This document shows positions 17,491-26,456 of a DNA stretch of 64,000 nt, one piece after another. How positions within the stretch are numbered: position 1 is the stretch's first letter; the number at the start of each line of letters is the position of its first letter. The stretch spans positions 34,231 to 98,230 of the forward strand of contig NZ_BJDR01000004.1 of NCBI RefSeq assembly GCF_005405245.1. Direction: 5' to 3'. A program made the position numbers and the translations under genes. Below the pieces are notes generated by a model, which was given only the letters and a program-made list of their open reading frames with translations, ran no database searches and was not told where the DNA came from. The stretch is from Enterococcus nangangensis (GTDB lineage: Bacteria; Bacillota; Bacilli; Lactobacillales; Enterococcaceae).

Positions 17491-18194
17491 GATTGGTAAA
17501 AGAATTTTTTTACCAATACTTAACTGATCAGTATCAGTTGACTGCTTCAATCTAACCAAAAATTATACCACTTAATATCATAGTTTGAACCGCTCAATCA
17601 AGACTAGAAAATATGTAAGTCTCTTTTCAGGAATCGAAATTGAAGCTAGGTTCCTATTTTCTCCTAGGGCACGAATGACCTCTTGTTACAATCAGAGTGG
17701 ATAAAAAGCCGTTAAAAACGAAACTTGTTTTGTTCCTTCGCCATCTTTACCCTAAGTCTACTTTGAATATGGCTAGCGGCTTGAATTGCAACGACAATGA
17801 AGCCGAAGAGGAATGTCGGTTATCCTACATATCTTTCATTTGGACTGAAATGTACTTGCTCTTGATTGATTCTGAAGGTTTCACACATGACGACAGCAAC
17901 CACTACCTCGTAACATAAGAAAATCGACTGGAGATACAGAGCAAAATGGCTTTATTGTAGGTGATAAAGTACGTCATAGACTCTTTGGTCTGAAGAAGTT
18001 GTGTAAATCGATGAAATTTATTTAGAGATTCTTTTCGAAAGTAAAGAGTAGCAACAAATATTGCTCCTAGAAAACTTGAAAAGATTACTGAAGTCTAATG
18101 TGAGCGTTACTAATATTGTTCAAAAAATCTAACTCTTTTTTTCAAGTTCAATCCGTTTTTTTAATCAGTAGGGGCTGTGAAAAAAGTCCCTTAC
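17491..18194. other. Gene-free stretch, probably decayed DNA
   Basis: About 700 bases hold no gene I can support. A 73-codon frame at 17697-17918 lacks a ribosome site and known similarity. Around 17940-18000 a frame reads F-I-V-G-D-K-V-R-H-R-L-F-G, which recalls the C-terminal segment of PcrA/UvrD-type proteins, but it is too short to name. Confidence 0.4.
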
Positions 18195-18243
18195 AAAAGC
18201 CCATGAAATGACGAAATTCCGTTCATTTCACGGGCTTTTTTTG
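18195..18243 (+). terminator. Strong stem-loop at the IS1182 left end
   Basis: AAAGCCCATGAAATGA pairs with TCATTTCACGGGCTTT, followed by T residues. It acts as a terminator and may protect the transposase gene from outside transcription, as seen in other IS ends. Confidence 0.7.
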
Positions 18244-18308
18244 GGTAAAATAAAAGAAGTATAGGTAGCCACCCATACTTCCACTTTAATCCTGAAAGGA
18301 CTAAACAA

Positions 18309-18566
18309 ATGTATCCTAATTATAACATGAATCAACTTACATTGGACATCAGTACCTCATTCGAGCCAAAAGAAAATCACGTAGCCCTTTTTATCAACGA
18401 GTTAGTGGCATCTCTTCAAATCAAACAACCTTACCTTTTTGGAAGACCAAGAGAATATGATTTGGGTGCAATGATGAAGTTGGTTCTTTTTGCCTATACG
18501 AGAAAAACGTTTACTATTCGTAAGATTGATCGATTGGCAGAAGAAAATCTTTATGCCCGGTGGTAA
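18309..18566 (+). pseudogene. IS1182-family transposase, N-terminal 85 residues
   Basis: The frame M-Y-P-N-Y-N-M-N-Q-L-T-L-D through G-R-P-R-E-Y-D-L-G-A-M-M-K-L-V-L-F-A-Y and R-K-I-D-R-L-A-E-E-N matches the N-terminal DUF772-type domain of IS1182 transposases (full length about 450-550). The stop after A-R-W and the loss of the catalytic domain make it a fragment. Confidence 0.75.
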
Positions 18567-18674
18567 CACGGGGGTACCAAACTCATTGGAAATCCCTCTG
18601 ATGGTTGCTACAAAAGGCTTCACGAGCATTCTTCAAAGATTCGATTTTTGTCAAAATTAGCTAAATAAAAAACC

Positions 18675-18736
18675 AAAAGACGTGTGAACGGACCGGCTGC
18701 CAGCGGCAGAGCCGAGTTCGTTTACACGTCTTTTTT
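18675..18736 (+). terminator. Long stem-loop terminator
   Basis: AAAAGACGTGTGAACG pairs with CGTTTACACGTCTTTT; the loop holds a second G+C-rich hairpin (CGGCTGCCAGCGGCAGAGCCG) and a T-run follows. It separates the IS remnant from the integration module. Confidence 0.7.
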
Positions 18737-19047
18737 GTGTTTTATCAAAAAAGAAACTTTTTCGAAATGAGGCGATTAAGGAGCAAATAGTTTAAGAATC
18801 TCTTACAAGTCAATTCAATTGCCTGTTGTTTCGAAAAATTGCCCTACTCAGATTGTAGTAGTAATGGAAGAGAAATCATCCATAAAGAAAATTATGAGAA
18901 ATTCCACATTTTTTGGAAAATAGGGGGTTCCAAATTGTTCTTGTTAGTGAAGGGAGGAAATTTTATGCAACTGATTCGTGCACCCACTCTACTTTGTTTC
19001 AACCAATTAAAACAAAGACTAAATTCAAAATCAAAGGAGAAATACAC
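18737..19047. other. Upstream region of the integration module
   Basis: No coding region is supported. The stretch precedes the four co-directional genes of the module and should hold their promoter and possibly an origin of transfer, but I saw no convincing -35/-10 pair or nick-site palindrome. Confidence 0.4.
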
Positions 19048-19560
19048 ATGTCAAAAAAATTAATGATCCAAAAAGGAACCAGTATCTCACTCAACGATTC
19101 AGAAACTGTCAATCTAGCCAGTCTACGTTTCGATCTCAAACAATTCAAACTCCCGCAACGTTTTGTTGTAGCCAAAAGTGATATTCAAATGCGGATGGAA
19201 CGTGAACAGAACCATGTGGGCGAACGTGTAGAAACCGGGCTAATGACCCTCACCTTCAAAGTCTATGATCGGGCTTTTGTCGAACTGGTTCTGAATAACG
19301 GCGGAACAGAACTCGGCTCCCCGATTACCATTGTGGTCGAGCATCAAGAAGAATTACCCATTTTAGATAACTATGAAGACGGCGAGTTGATTCCCATTCG
19401 TTTTAATGGTTTAAATGTCTATCCCCGAAAAATTCAGAAAAAGTCATTTGTGGGAGAAGGTCAACCAATGATTGACACCTGGCAATTTGCAGCATTGAAA
19501 ATCAGTGCCACCTCCTATCAACTAGGAGAAGTGAATGAACCAAACACACCGGCAAAGTAA
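19048..19560 (+). CDS. Unrecognised protein of the integration module
   Basis: A 170-residue protein starts at ATG 19048, eight bases after AAAGGAG. It has no membrane segment; predicted strands alternate with charged loops. I do not recognise the family. Genes of similar size sit before Rep_trans relaxase genes in small integrative mobilisable elements of Gram-positive cocci, so it is probably a DNA-processing accessory protein. Its last 26 bases overlap the next gene, which points to translational coupling. Confidence 0.7.
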   Translation: MSKKLMIQKGTSISLNDSETVNLASLRFDLKQFKLPQRFVVAKSDIQMRMEREQNHVGERVETGLMTLTFKVYDRAFVELVLNNGGTELGSPITIVVEHQEELPILDNYEDGELIPIRFNGLNVYPRKIQKKSFVGEGQPMIDTWQFAALKISATSYQLGEVNEPNTPAK

Positions 19561-20566
19561 CGAATGTCTGATCGATTTTCTGCGTTTTTCATTACCGGAT
19601 GCTTCGATGGAAAAAGTTGCGGACTTACTGGGAATTGCCCTTTCTGACTTTACTTCAGAAAAGAAAGGGAGTCCTTTTCCCACTTACGATTCTCACTATT
19701 CCTTTGCAGATATTATCATTCACCAAAGTGACCACCACCACAATCTCTTAGTAAACTTATCGGGTCAAGGGTGTCGCCAATACGAAGAATATATGTCTAG
19801 TGTGGAGGGTTGGCATTGGCAGAAATTCTTAGCCACCATTTTAAAAGCCAAAGGAACCATTACTCGTGCCGACTTGGCAATGGATTTATTTGACGGCTCC
19901 TCTCCTCCTGTATCTACTTTGCAAAAATACGTGAGGAACGGCCAACTCAGCTCTCAAAGCCGCCACTTTCGGGAAGTAAACAGTGGGCAACTACAGGAAG
20001 GCATTCTGACTGGTCATACGCTTTACATTGGCGCTCAGCCACAACTACTGCGGATTTATGACAAAAAGCAAGAAATACGCGATAAAACGGGAGAAATTGC
20101 CCAAGTCAACGAGTGGGTTCGCTGGGAATTGGAGTTAACCGATCAAAAAGCTCGGCAAGCCGTAAAAAAGCTTGCGAAAGGAATACCACTCAATACGGTA
20201 ATTCGTGGCATTTTAGCTTCCCACTACAGCTTCAAGACCAAACCCAAAGGCCCCGTCAACTATCACAACAAAGCTCGTTGGCCGAACATGAAATGGTGGG
20301 ATAAATTTGTGGGGGACATGCCCAAAATCCCCTTACGTGTAGTTCGTGAAAAGCCAACCTTTTCCAAGAAGAAAGCATGGTTAGAAAATGCCACTTCGAA
20401 ATCGCTCGCCATGATTTATGAAGCTTTTCTACAAGCCTATGGCCCAGAACAAGCAGAAGTTTATTTGAGAGAATTACTAGCCAAAGGAAAAGAAAAATTC
20501 ACGGAAACAGATCAGACCTTTATCGAACAAAAAATACTGGAATTGGAAAATGAAGATTCTTACTAG
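19535..20566 (+). CDS. Rep_trans replication initiator / MobT-like relaxase
   Basis: The 343-residue protein belongs to the replication-initiation-factor family (Rep_trans) that includes plasmid rolling-circle initiators and the MobT/Orf20 relaxases. Seen are L-V-N-L-S-G-Q-G-C-R-Q-Y-E, the acidic pair in I-T-R-A-D-L-A-M-D-L-F-D and Y-D-K-K-Q-E-I-R with R-W-E-L-E-L. It would nick DNA at an origin to start transfer or replication of the excised element. Unlike the ICE Orf20 at 50429 it has no N-terminal HTH domain. It is followed directly by xis and int. Confidence 0.82.
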   Translation: MNQTHRQSNECLIDFLRFSLPDASMEKVADLLGIALSDFTSEKKGSPFPTYDSHYSFADIIIHQSDHHHNLLVNLSGQGCRQYEEYMSSVEGWHWQKFLATILKAKGTITRADLAMDLFDGSSPPVSTLQKYVRNGQLSSQSRHFREVNSGQLQEGILTGHTLYIGAQPQLLRIYDKKQEIRDKTGEIAQVNEWVRWELELTDQKARQAVKKLAKGIPLNTVIRGILASHYSFKTKPKGPVNYHNKARWPNMKWWDKFVGDMPKIPLRVVREKPTFSKKKAWLENATSKSLAMIYEAFLQAYGPEQAEVYLRELLAKGKEKFTETDQTFIEQKILELENEDSY

Positions 20567-20582
20567 AGAAAGGAGGTTACCT

Positions 20583-20858
20583 ATGCACGAAGTTCAATTT
20601 TTACTGAACGATGAGCAGATGAAACAGCTAGGAAATAGTGTTTACACACTTCTTCTAAACAATGTGAATCAAGTACGACAAGATACTGCGATCGACAAAC
20701 GCTATTTAACCAAGAAAGAAACTTGCCAATATCTCCATATTGCGAACAACACTTTGGATAAATGGGTCGAACAAGGACTGCCAAAAATCACGATTCAAGG
20801 TGTTGTGCGTTTTGATCGGCAAGCTATAGACGAATGGCTCCATTGCTATACTCGCTAG
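20583..20858 (+). CDS. xis: Excisionase (HTH_17 type)
   Basis: A 91-residue protein starting at ATG 20583 after AGAAAGGAGG. Its C-terminal half is a winged helix-turn-helix of the excisionase type: L-T-K-K-E-T-C-Q-Y-L-H-I-A-N-N-T-L-D-K-W and G-V-V-R-F-D-R-Q-A-I-D-E-W-L. It would bend DNA at the attachment site and favour excision by the integrase encoded 68 bases downstream. Confidence 0.83.
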   Translation: MHEVQFLLNDEQMKQLGNSVYTLLLNNVNQVRQDTAIDKRYLTKKETCQYLHIANNTLDKWVEQGLPKITIQGVVRFDRQAIDEWLHCYTR

Positions 20859-20926
20859 AAGCGGTTTATAATCAGAACGTAGTCATTCCTACGTTCTGGT
20901 TTGCGTATAAGAAAGCAGGAAGGAAC

Positions 20927-22162
20927 ATGGCAATTACTAAACTGAAAAACAACCACTACAAATTGGAGGTGTTTTACCCCAAGGAGGTGCGACAAATTCT
21001 AGGTGTCACTACCGAACGCTACCGCAAAACATTTAGGACGAAAAAAGAAGCGGAACAAGCTGAAAAAGACCTGTCTCAAAAAATTCAACGTGTGCTTAAT
21101 GAAAAGAGTGCTCGTTCATTTGAATTAAACGGGCATATCAAATTCAAAGAGTTTTATGAAACAGTTTGGTTGGATATGTATATCGCTGGTTCTACTGGAC
21201 GATCTAGGCAAATACCAACTGCCACAACCATTAGCAATACGAAAGATGTCTTCCGTCTTCATATTCTACCGATGTTTGGTGAATATTCCATCAAGTTCTT
21301 AAACGACAATAAAGACTTTGTGCTTCGTGCTTTGATGAAAAAGTCCCAAATTTATGCCAATATCAAAATCATCAAAAGTTACGTCAACCAGATTTTTGAT
21401 ATTGCGGAGCTATTAGAGTATATCGAATACAATCGGATTGAAAAAGTGATTCGGTATGTGGGTGATCCTAAGAAACAGCAACTAAAGGCGGAACGTCAGC
21501 TAAACGGTGAAGCACTGACAGCCGAAGAATTGATTGATTGGTTAGACGCAGCGAATGAGGATTACAGCAATGGTTCTCTAATCATGCAAGACTATGTTCT
21601 CTTGATGCTAACGTTGAACCTAGGGGACCGCAAGAGCGAATCCTATGCCCTTCAGTGGAAGCATATTGATTTTGAAAATGGTTATGTCAGTTTGATTCAA
21701 AGTAAGGATAAGTTTGGCAATTTAAAATCCACAAAAGGGCGCAAAGCCACGAAGTTCAAGATTCCGACATTCCTTATTAAACTATTGAAAGAATGGAAGC
21801 AAAAACAAAAGGAAGAACTGCTACAGTTGGGCATTAAACAGACGAAAGAACAATTTCTTTTCACTTATGCCAATCGAAGTGGCGAAGTAAATATTCCGGT
21901 TCATGTGGATTACTTAAATTATCGGCTAAAATCCATTCGCCGAAGACATGAGGAACTGGTTCAGACAAACCCTCACAAACTACGCCATACCTTTAGTACG
22001 TTAGCTCGTGAAGGCGGTGCAACAATGGCGCAAATTTCTCAAGCCTTAACCCATTCGGATATCAAAACGACAGAAATATACGTTAATACCCCAAATGTTG
22101 TCGATCTTTCCACTTATGAAAAATTCGAGAAACGCCTAGATGAAGCTCGAAAAGCAAAATAA
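20927..22162 (+). CDS. int: Tyrosine integrase targeting the rpsI 3' end
   Basis: This 411-residue integrase has an N-terminal AP2-like arm-binding domain (about residues 1-60), a SAM-like core-binding domain (about 65-170) and a catalytic domain with R in L-G-D-R-K-S-E, H-K-L-R-H-T-F-S-T-L and L-T-H-S-D-I-K-T-T-E-I-Y-V. ATG 20927 follows GGAAGGAAC. The gene ends 175 bases from the rpsI 3' end, and a copy of that end lies at 1947-1997. rpsI is a known target of Gram-positive tyrosine integrases. It looks functional. Confidence 0.9.
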   Translation: MAITKLKNNHYKLEVFYPKEVRQILGVTTERYRKTFRTKKEAEQAEKDLSQKIQRVLNEKSARSFELNGHIKFKEFYETVWLDMYIAGSTGRSRQIPTATTISNTKDVFRLHILPMFGEYSIKFLNDNKDFVLRALMKKSQIYANIKIIKSYVNQIFDIAELLEYIEYNRIEKVIRYVGDPKKQQLKAERQLNGEALTAEELIDWLDAANEDYSNGSLIMQDYVLLMLTLNLGDRKSESYALQWKHIDFENGYVSLIQSKDKFGNLKSTKGRKATKFKIPTFLIKLLKEWKQKQKEELLQLGIKQTKEQFLFTYANRSGEVNIPVHVDYLNYRLKSIRRRHEELVQTNPHKLRHTFSTLAREGGATMAQISQALTHSDIKTTEIYVNTPNVVDLSTYEKFEKRLDEARKAK

Positions 22163-22278
22163 ATAACTATTTAAAATAACAATCAAACAAACTAAAAAGA
22201 ACGATTATATAGTGTCCGACCTAGGTCTTAAAAACAGCCAATTCAAAATCTCGTACATTTTTTCGTACCTAAGCGTAC

Positions 22279-22314
22279 AAAAAAAGACACTTCCCCAAAA
22301 TCGGAAAGTGCCAG
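22279..22314 (-). terminator. Terminator of rplM-rpsI, inside element-derived DNA
   Basis: On the minus strand GGCACTTTCC pairs with GGGAAGTGTC and is followed by seven T residues. It lies just beyond rpsI, hence on the element side of the attachment site, so the inserted element appears to supply the terminator of this ribosomal operon. Confidence 0.7.
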
Positions 22315-22336
22315 AAACGTTGATATATAAAGGATA

Positions 22337-22387
22337 TTAACGCTTAGAGAACTGTGAAGCTTTACGTGCTTTCTTAAGACCTGGTTT
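22337..22387 (-). other. Right attachment site within the rpsI 3' end
   Basis: The last 51 bases of rpsI (coding for [15 protein letters not shown] and the stop) are the intact partner of the copy at 1947-1997. The reading frame of rpsI is fully restored, as is usual for integrases that use gene 3' ends. Confidence 0.72.
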
Positions 22388-22729
22388 TTTACGTTCAACC
22401 ATCCGAGCATCACGAGTAAGCAAGCCAGCGCGTTTTAATGCTCCGCGGAAGTCTGGGTCTACTTGTAATAATGCACGAGAGATACCGTGGCGGATTGCGC
22501 CAGATTGACCTGAGTAGCCACCACCGTTAACGTTTACGAAAACATCGTAAGCGCCTTTGGTTTCAGTTACTGCAAATGGTTGGTTAATTACTTCACGCAA
22601 GTCAGCGTGTGGAATGTATTCTTCAACAGTTTTGCTATTGACAGTGATTTTACCTGAGCCTGGTACTAAACGTACGCGGGCTACAGATTTTTTACGACGG
22701 CCTGTGCCGATATATTGAGCTTGTGCCAA
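22337..22729 (-). CDS. rpsI: 30S ribosomal protein S9
   Basis: The 130-residue protein is a complete S9 with [30 protein letters not shown] and the conserved basic tail S-Q-F-S-K-R that reaches the P-site tRNA. It forms the usual operon with rplM, 13 bases upstream. Its 3' end serves as integration site for the island to its left. Confidence 0.98.
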   Translation of the reverse strand: MAQAQYIGTGRRKKSVARVRLVPGSGKITVNSKTVEEYIPHADLREVINQPFAVTETKGAYDVFVNVNGGGYSGQSGAIRHGISRALLQVDPDFRGALKRAGLLTRDARMVERKKPGLKKARKASQFSKR

Positions 22730-22742
22730 TGTAATTCCCTCC

Positions 22743-23186
22743 TTAGATTAAGTTCGTCAAGTCTAAAACTTCTGGTTGTTGAGCTGCATGGTTGTGCTCA
22801 GCGCCACCGTAGACGTGTAATTTAGTGAATTGTTGACGTCCTAAAGTGTTTTTAGGAAGCATCCCTTTAACAGAAGTTTCGATCAAGCGACGAGAATTGT
22901 TAGCACGTAATTCGCCTGCCGTTACGGATTTTAATCCGCCTGGGTAGTTGGAATGACGGTAGTAAATCTTGTCTGTAGCTTTTTTACCTGTTAATTTAAT
23001 TTTGTCAGCGTTAATCACGATTACAAAATCGCCTGTATCCACATGAGGAGTGAATGTTGGTTTGTTTTTACCGCGTAGTACTGAAGCAACGACTGCTGAT
23101 AAGCGTCCTAAAGGAATATCAGTTGCATCGACTACGTACCATTTACGTTCTACTTCGCCTGTTTTGGCCATATATGTTGTACGCAC
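22743..23186 (-). CDS. rplM: 50S ribosomal protein L13
   Basis: A complete L13: [20 protein letters not shown], the [10 protein letters not shown] segment and [12 protein letters not shown] 23186 is preferred because GGAGG lies seven bases upstream and because L13 proteins start with (M)RTTYMAK; an ATG five codons earlier overlaps that ribosome site. It is followed by rpsI. The promoter and leader are at 23187-23301. Confidence 0.97.
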   Translation of the reverse strand: MRTTYMAKTGEVERKWYVVDATDIPLGRLSAVVASVLRGKNKPTFTPHVDTGDFVIVINADKIKLTGKKATDKIYYRHSNYPGGLKSVTAGELRANNSRRLIETSVKGMLPKNTLGRQQFTKLHVYGGAEHNHAAQQPEVLDLTNLI

Positions 23187-23301
23187 GTTTGTTTCCTCCA
23201 ATTATTCGTTTAATGTTTGACATACACGTTGAGTTTCCGGGGCTCTTTGTGGGGCAAACAATACCATCTAACATGATACCGAATTATTACGGGGGTGTCA
23301 A
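23187..23301 (-). promoter_or_regulatory. rplM-rpsI promoter and probable L13 leader
   Basis: On the minus strand TTGACA (23296-23301) and TATCAT (23273-23278) are spaced by 17 bases, a near-consensus sigma-A promoter. The roughly 80-base transcript leader before the GTG start contains GCCCCACAAAGAGCCCCGG, which can fold and resembles the place of the autoregulatory L13 leader of Firmicutes. The promoter is seen; the leader assignment is inference. Confidence 0.65.
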
Positions 23302-23384
23302 TCAAATTTCATGAAATAAGGAGGAAAATTCTCACTGCAAAGCCTGTGGTGACAAATTTATTTTTCCACAGCTGTTTTATCGCT

Positions 23385-23978
23385 TTATTTCGGGAAAAGA
23401 TGTTGGTTCACTTCAGTAAAATATTCTTCATCCGTCATCCCATATTGCAAACTGGTCACCCATTGTCCTTCAAAAAAACGGGCTTTAGGAATGCGGGCTT
23501 CTAAGCGCAGTCCAACTTTTTCCATCACGCGGGCGGAATTGACATTTAATTCCAGACAGTCGGCATAGACGTGGACTAAACGTAAGGTGTTAAAGCTGAG
23601 GTCTAAAAGAGCGTGGCAGGCTTCTGGCATGATTCCTTGACCCCAATAGTCAGCATTTAAAGCGTAGCCGATTTCAGCTTGGCGATTTTCTTTGACGCGC
23701 AAGTCGATGGTGCCGATTAATTGATTCGTTTCTTTAAGGGCAATGGCAAATTTCCCTAAAGGTTCTTTGCCAAAATAATCAGCAGTTCGTTCTAGCGTGT
23801 CTGTCAAACTTTCATGAGGTGGAAAAATAAAGCGCGTGTTACTGGTACTCTTAGCGTAACGATAAATGTCGGGGGCATCCCCTAACGTCACCGGGCGCAA
23901 AATAAGGCGCTGCGTTTCTAGATGACTATGTTGGGCTAACAAATAATTTATTTTCATGGGGGAAAAAATTTCTTCCAT
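23385..23978 (-). CDS. RimJ/RimL-type GNAT acetyltransferase
   Basis: About 197 residues with the RimJ-like pattern: L-E-T-Q-R-L-I-L-R-P-V at the start, E-I-G-Y-A-L-N-A-D-Y-W-G-Q-G-I-M-P-E-A, and N-V-N-S-A-R-V-M-E-K-V-G-L-R-L-E-A. It would acetylate a protein N-terminus or small amine. An in-frame GTG three codons upstream is too close to AAAGG to be the likely start; ATG 23978 or the later ATG (M-K-I-N-Y) are alternatives. It stands alone. Confidence 0.85.
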   Translation of the reverse strand: MEEIFSPMKINYLLAQHSHLETQRLILRPVTLGDAPDIYRYAKSTSNTRFIFPPHESLTDTLERTADYFGKEPLGKFAIALKETNQLIGTIDLRVKENRQAEIGYALNADYWGQGIMPEACHALLDLSFNTLRLVHVYADCLELNVNSARVMEKVGLRLEARIPKARFFEGQWVTSLQYGMTDEEYFTEVNQHLFPK

Positions 23979-24122
23979 CTTGTTCACAACCTTTTAGATA
24001 ATTTTTATCAGCATAGACTAAATTTATTTTTTTGACAACTGCTAGTGTCAGGTAACTTTTTCAACTTTTTTTCCCCTATGCTATAATAATGAGTGTAACC
24101 GATGATTAAAGGAGGTGGTCTT

Positions 24123-24572
24123 TTGAGCGAGGATGTCACACAACGGGTCTTACAAGGGATAAACGGTGCGCCGCAACTAAAAGTCGACGAAAAAAATCGT
24201 TACCTGAGTAACTTTAAAGAGCGGGTCATTTTTACCGTAGCCAATCAAGAGTTAAGCAATGGTCGAGTCACCAAGCTGGTGGCCCAAGAAGTTGCGCAAT
24301 ATCCAGACGGTCAGTTTTATTTCAATGGGCAAATGTCTAGCGAGCTACAAGGGACGTGGATTGCGCTTGCCACCACTCACCACCGTCCTTTCACCATTAT
24401 TAATAATCACGTTTCTTCAGAGGCGACAGCGTTAGGTGTGGTCTATGCTGGTTTGACCGCCATAGATTTACCTACAGTTGCCCTCTTAGAAAAATATCCA
24501 GTGGAAACTCCGCCGACAAAAAAAGATTCGGTTAAAGAAGACGAAAGTTTTTGGTCACGCTTATTCCACTAA
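24123..24572 (+). CDS. YueI-like DUF1694 protein
   Basis: A 149-residue protein of the DUF1694 (YueI) family, recognised by Y-L-S-N-F-K-E-R-V near the start, Y-P-D-G-Q-F-Y-F-N-G and F-T-I-I-N-N-H-V-S-S-E-A. The function is unknown. TTG 24123 is the start: the sequence AAAGGAGG lies seven bases before it and would be coding if the earlier ATG (24102) were used. It forms an operon with the next gene, 12 bases on. Confidence 0.8.
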   Translation: MSEDVTQRVLQGINGAPQLKVDEKNRYLSNFKERVIFTVANQELSNGRVTKLVAQEVAQYPDGQFYFNGQMSSELQGTWIALATTHHRPFTIINNHVSSEATALGVVYAGLTAIDLPTVALLEKYPVETPPTKKDSVKEDESFWSRLFH

Positions 24573-24584
24573 GGAGGAATTAGA

Positions 24585-24992
24585 ATGGATAAAATTGCTT
24601 TACGGAGAGATTTAGCCACGGCCTTGACCCTCCACATTCATCTTTTGCAAGAGGTAGAAGAAATCTCAGAGGAAAACATGGAAGCTTTCACCTTTATGAT
24701 GCGGAGCTTTGGTTTTATGTTGGACCGCGCACCAGCTGTCTTGTATGAAGAAAAAGATGAAGATGATCTCAACTACATGATGTTCCAGTACTATAGTTTG
24801 TTAACTGAGCTGAAGTACAATATTTTAATGAGCTTTCCTTACGCGACTTTAAATGGTCGCCGCTTGTTGGAACTGGCTGAAGATTTCCCTACCACCTACG
24901 AAAAAGAATTAAAAAATTGGTGGGAAGAAAAGACTGGTCTACACATTGAAGAAACAAAACAAACTATTTTAATTGAAGATTTTTCTTATTAA
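24585..24992 (+). CDS. Conserved helical protein of unknown function
   Basis: The 135-residue acidic protein appears all-helical, with no signal or membrane segment. I do not recognise a named domain. ATG follows AAGGAGGAATTAGA, 12 bases after the YueI-like gene, so the two are translated together. A terminator closes the pair. Confidence 0.7.
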   Translation: MDKIALRRDLATALTLHIHLLQEVEEISEENMEAFTFMMRSFGFMLDRAPAVLYEEKDEDDLNYMMFQYYSLLTELKYNILMSFPYATLNGRRLLELAEDFPTTYEKELKNWWEEKTGLHIEETKQTILIEDFSY

Positions 24993-25003
24993 ACAGTACA
25001 AAT

Positions 25004-25039
25004 GACTCGTCTTCCCACTTACGGGAGGCGAGTTTTTTT
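25004..25039 (+). terminator. Terminator after the YueI-like pair
   Basis: ACTCGTCTTCCC pairs with GGGAGGCGAGT around a six-base loop and is followed by seven T residues. Confidence 0.85.
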
Positions 25040-25381
25040 GTCTTGACACTTTTTAGAGACAATGTGAAATAGTTATTTTAAAAATTATTTATTCCGCCGT
25101 TTGTTAAGTAAGACGTTTAATCTACAGGCCTTGATTTTCTCATGATAATCTCACAATGTTCGGAATTTATCCCCTTACATTTTTCTCACAAAAATTATTC
25201 AGCGATTCACATGGAACAGCTTTCTTTAAGAATTATGAGTATCTCCGGCTGATTCTCTTCAATTTTTTATAATCTCCTTTTAAGATTGTAGGGTATAATA
25301 TATTCAGTTACTAAATTTTTATGGCGGAGGTCTAGAGTTTAGTAATTTTTTCCAAAAAAATTTGATAATTGGGGTCGTCGT
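25040..25381 (+). promoter_or_regulatory. Promoter region of the ABC-transporter operon with leader stem-loop
   Basis: A -10 box TATAAT lies at 25294-25299; no good -35 is evident, so an activator may be needed. Just downstream, TTACTAAA (25308-25315) pairs with TTTAGTAA (25338-25345), followed by six T residues: a terminator-shaped hairpin inside the transcript leader whose loop holds GGCGGAGG. It could be an attenuator or an operator. No CRE-like site was found here. Confidence 0.5.
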
Positions 25382-26455
25382 ATGATTGAAGTAAACAACT
25401 TACAAAAGGTCTATGAAAATGGCTTTGAAGCGTTAAAATCCGTAAACTTTTCCATTGAAAAAGGGGATTTAGTTTGTCTATTGGGTCCTAGTGGTTGCGG
25501 CAAGTCGACTATTTTAAATTTAATTGCCGGACTTTTAACGCCTAGTGCTGGCGATATTAAGTTTGCCGGAGAATCCATCGTCAAAACGGAACCAAAAGAT
25601 CGCAACATCGGCTTTGTTTTCCAAAACTATGCCTTGTATCCACATATGTCAGTGGAACAAAACGTCATGTTTCCTTTAACTGTCGGCAATAAAAAAGTGC
25701 CGAAAGAACAAGCGCGGGCTGCCGCTGATAAATTTATGCGCCTCACTAACATCGAGGACTTGAAAGATAAAAAGCCAGGCACTTTATCTGGTGGGCAACA
25801 ACAACGGGTGGCTATCACGCGGGCACTAGTGCAAAATCCACAAGTTCTTTTACTAGATGAACCTTTAAGTAACTTAGATGCACGTTTGCGTTTACGGATT
25901 CGGGAAGAAATTCGCCGTTTAGTCAAAGAAGTGGGCATTACCACGATCTTCGTAACCCACGACCAAGAAGAGGCTTTGTCCATCAGTGATAAAATCATCT
26001 TGTTAAATGAAGGGGTCATTCAACAAAACGACGATCCACAAAATTTATATTTAGAGCCAGCCAACTTATTCGTAGCCCAATTTATTGGCAATCCAATTAT
26101 TAATATCTTGCCAATGCGCTTGGAAAAGGGCGTCTTCCATCACGATAACATCGCCATCCCGCAAGAACGTTTTGTCACGGAGCGCTTTAAAGCCGAAGTA
26201 AAAGACGGCAACTATTTCTTAGGGATTCGTCCGGAAGATGTTTTACCAGTAGACGGCATTGGGGCCTTTGCGGCTGTGATTGACGGTGTCGAATTAATCG
26301 GACGAGAACGAATTTTAAAATTCGACCTAGGAATTGAACACATGAAAGCCATCGTCAGTGTGGAAGACGCCATCGAAGAAGGGGCTAACTTAAACTTTGA
26401 CCTGGCGTATCATAAAGCCTTCCTCTTTGACGAAAGCGGAAAGCGAGTCTACTAA
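25382..26455 (+). CDS. ABC transporter ATPase (UgpC/MsmK type)
   Basis: A 357-residue ATP-binding protein of carbohydrate importers. Walker A G-P-S-G-C-G-K-S-T (about 36-44), Q-loop F-Q-N-Y-A-L-Y-P-H, signature L-S-G-G-Q-Q-Q-R, Walker B V-L-L-L-D-E-P-L-S-N-L-D and the H-D-Q-E-E-A switch are all present. The C-terminal third forms the TOBE/MalK regulatory domain. It powers uptake through the two permeases encoded next and is the first gene of a five-gene operon. UgpC/MsmX-type ATPases can serve several transporters. Confidence 0.92.
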   Translation: MIEVNNLQKVYENGFEALKSVNFSIEKGDLVCLLGPSGCGKSTILNLIAGLLTPSAGDIKFAGESIVKTEPKDRNIGFVFQNYALYPHMSVEQNVMFPLTVGNKKVPKEQARAAADKFMRLTNIEDLKDKKPGTLSGGQQQRVAITRALVQNPQVLLLDEPLSNLDARLRLRIREEIRRLVKEVGITTIFVTHDQEEALSISDKIILLNEGVIQQNDDPQNLYLEPANLFVAQFIGNPIINILPMRLEKGVFHHDNIAIPQERFVTERFKAEVKDGNYFLGIRPEDVLPVDGIGAFAAVIDGVELIGRERILKFDLGIEHMKAIVSVEDAIEEGANLNFDLAYHKAFLFDESGKRVY

Positions 26456-26456
26456 G

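Larger units (their letters stand above)
18174..18672 (+). mobile_element. IS1182-family remnant with internal deletion
   Basis: The segment starts near GGGGCTGTGAAAAAAG and holds the first quarter of an IS1182 transposase, after which most of the gene is missing and only a short possible C-terminal piece remains before 18672. It cannot be autonomous. Confidence 0.55.

Noticed and set aside
17697..17918. 73-codon plus-strand frame in the gap after glsB
   Set aside because: No ribosome site, unusual composition and no similarity to known families.
18737..19047. Origin of transfer of the rpsI-integrated element
   Set aside because: The place would be right, but no nick-site-like inverted repeat could be recognised by eye.
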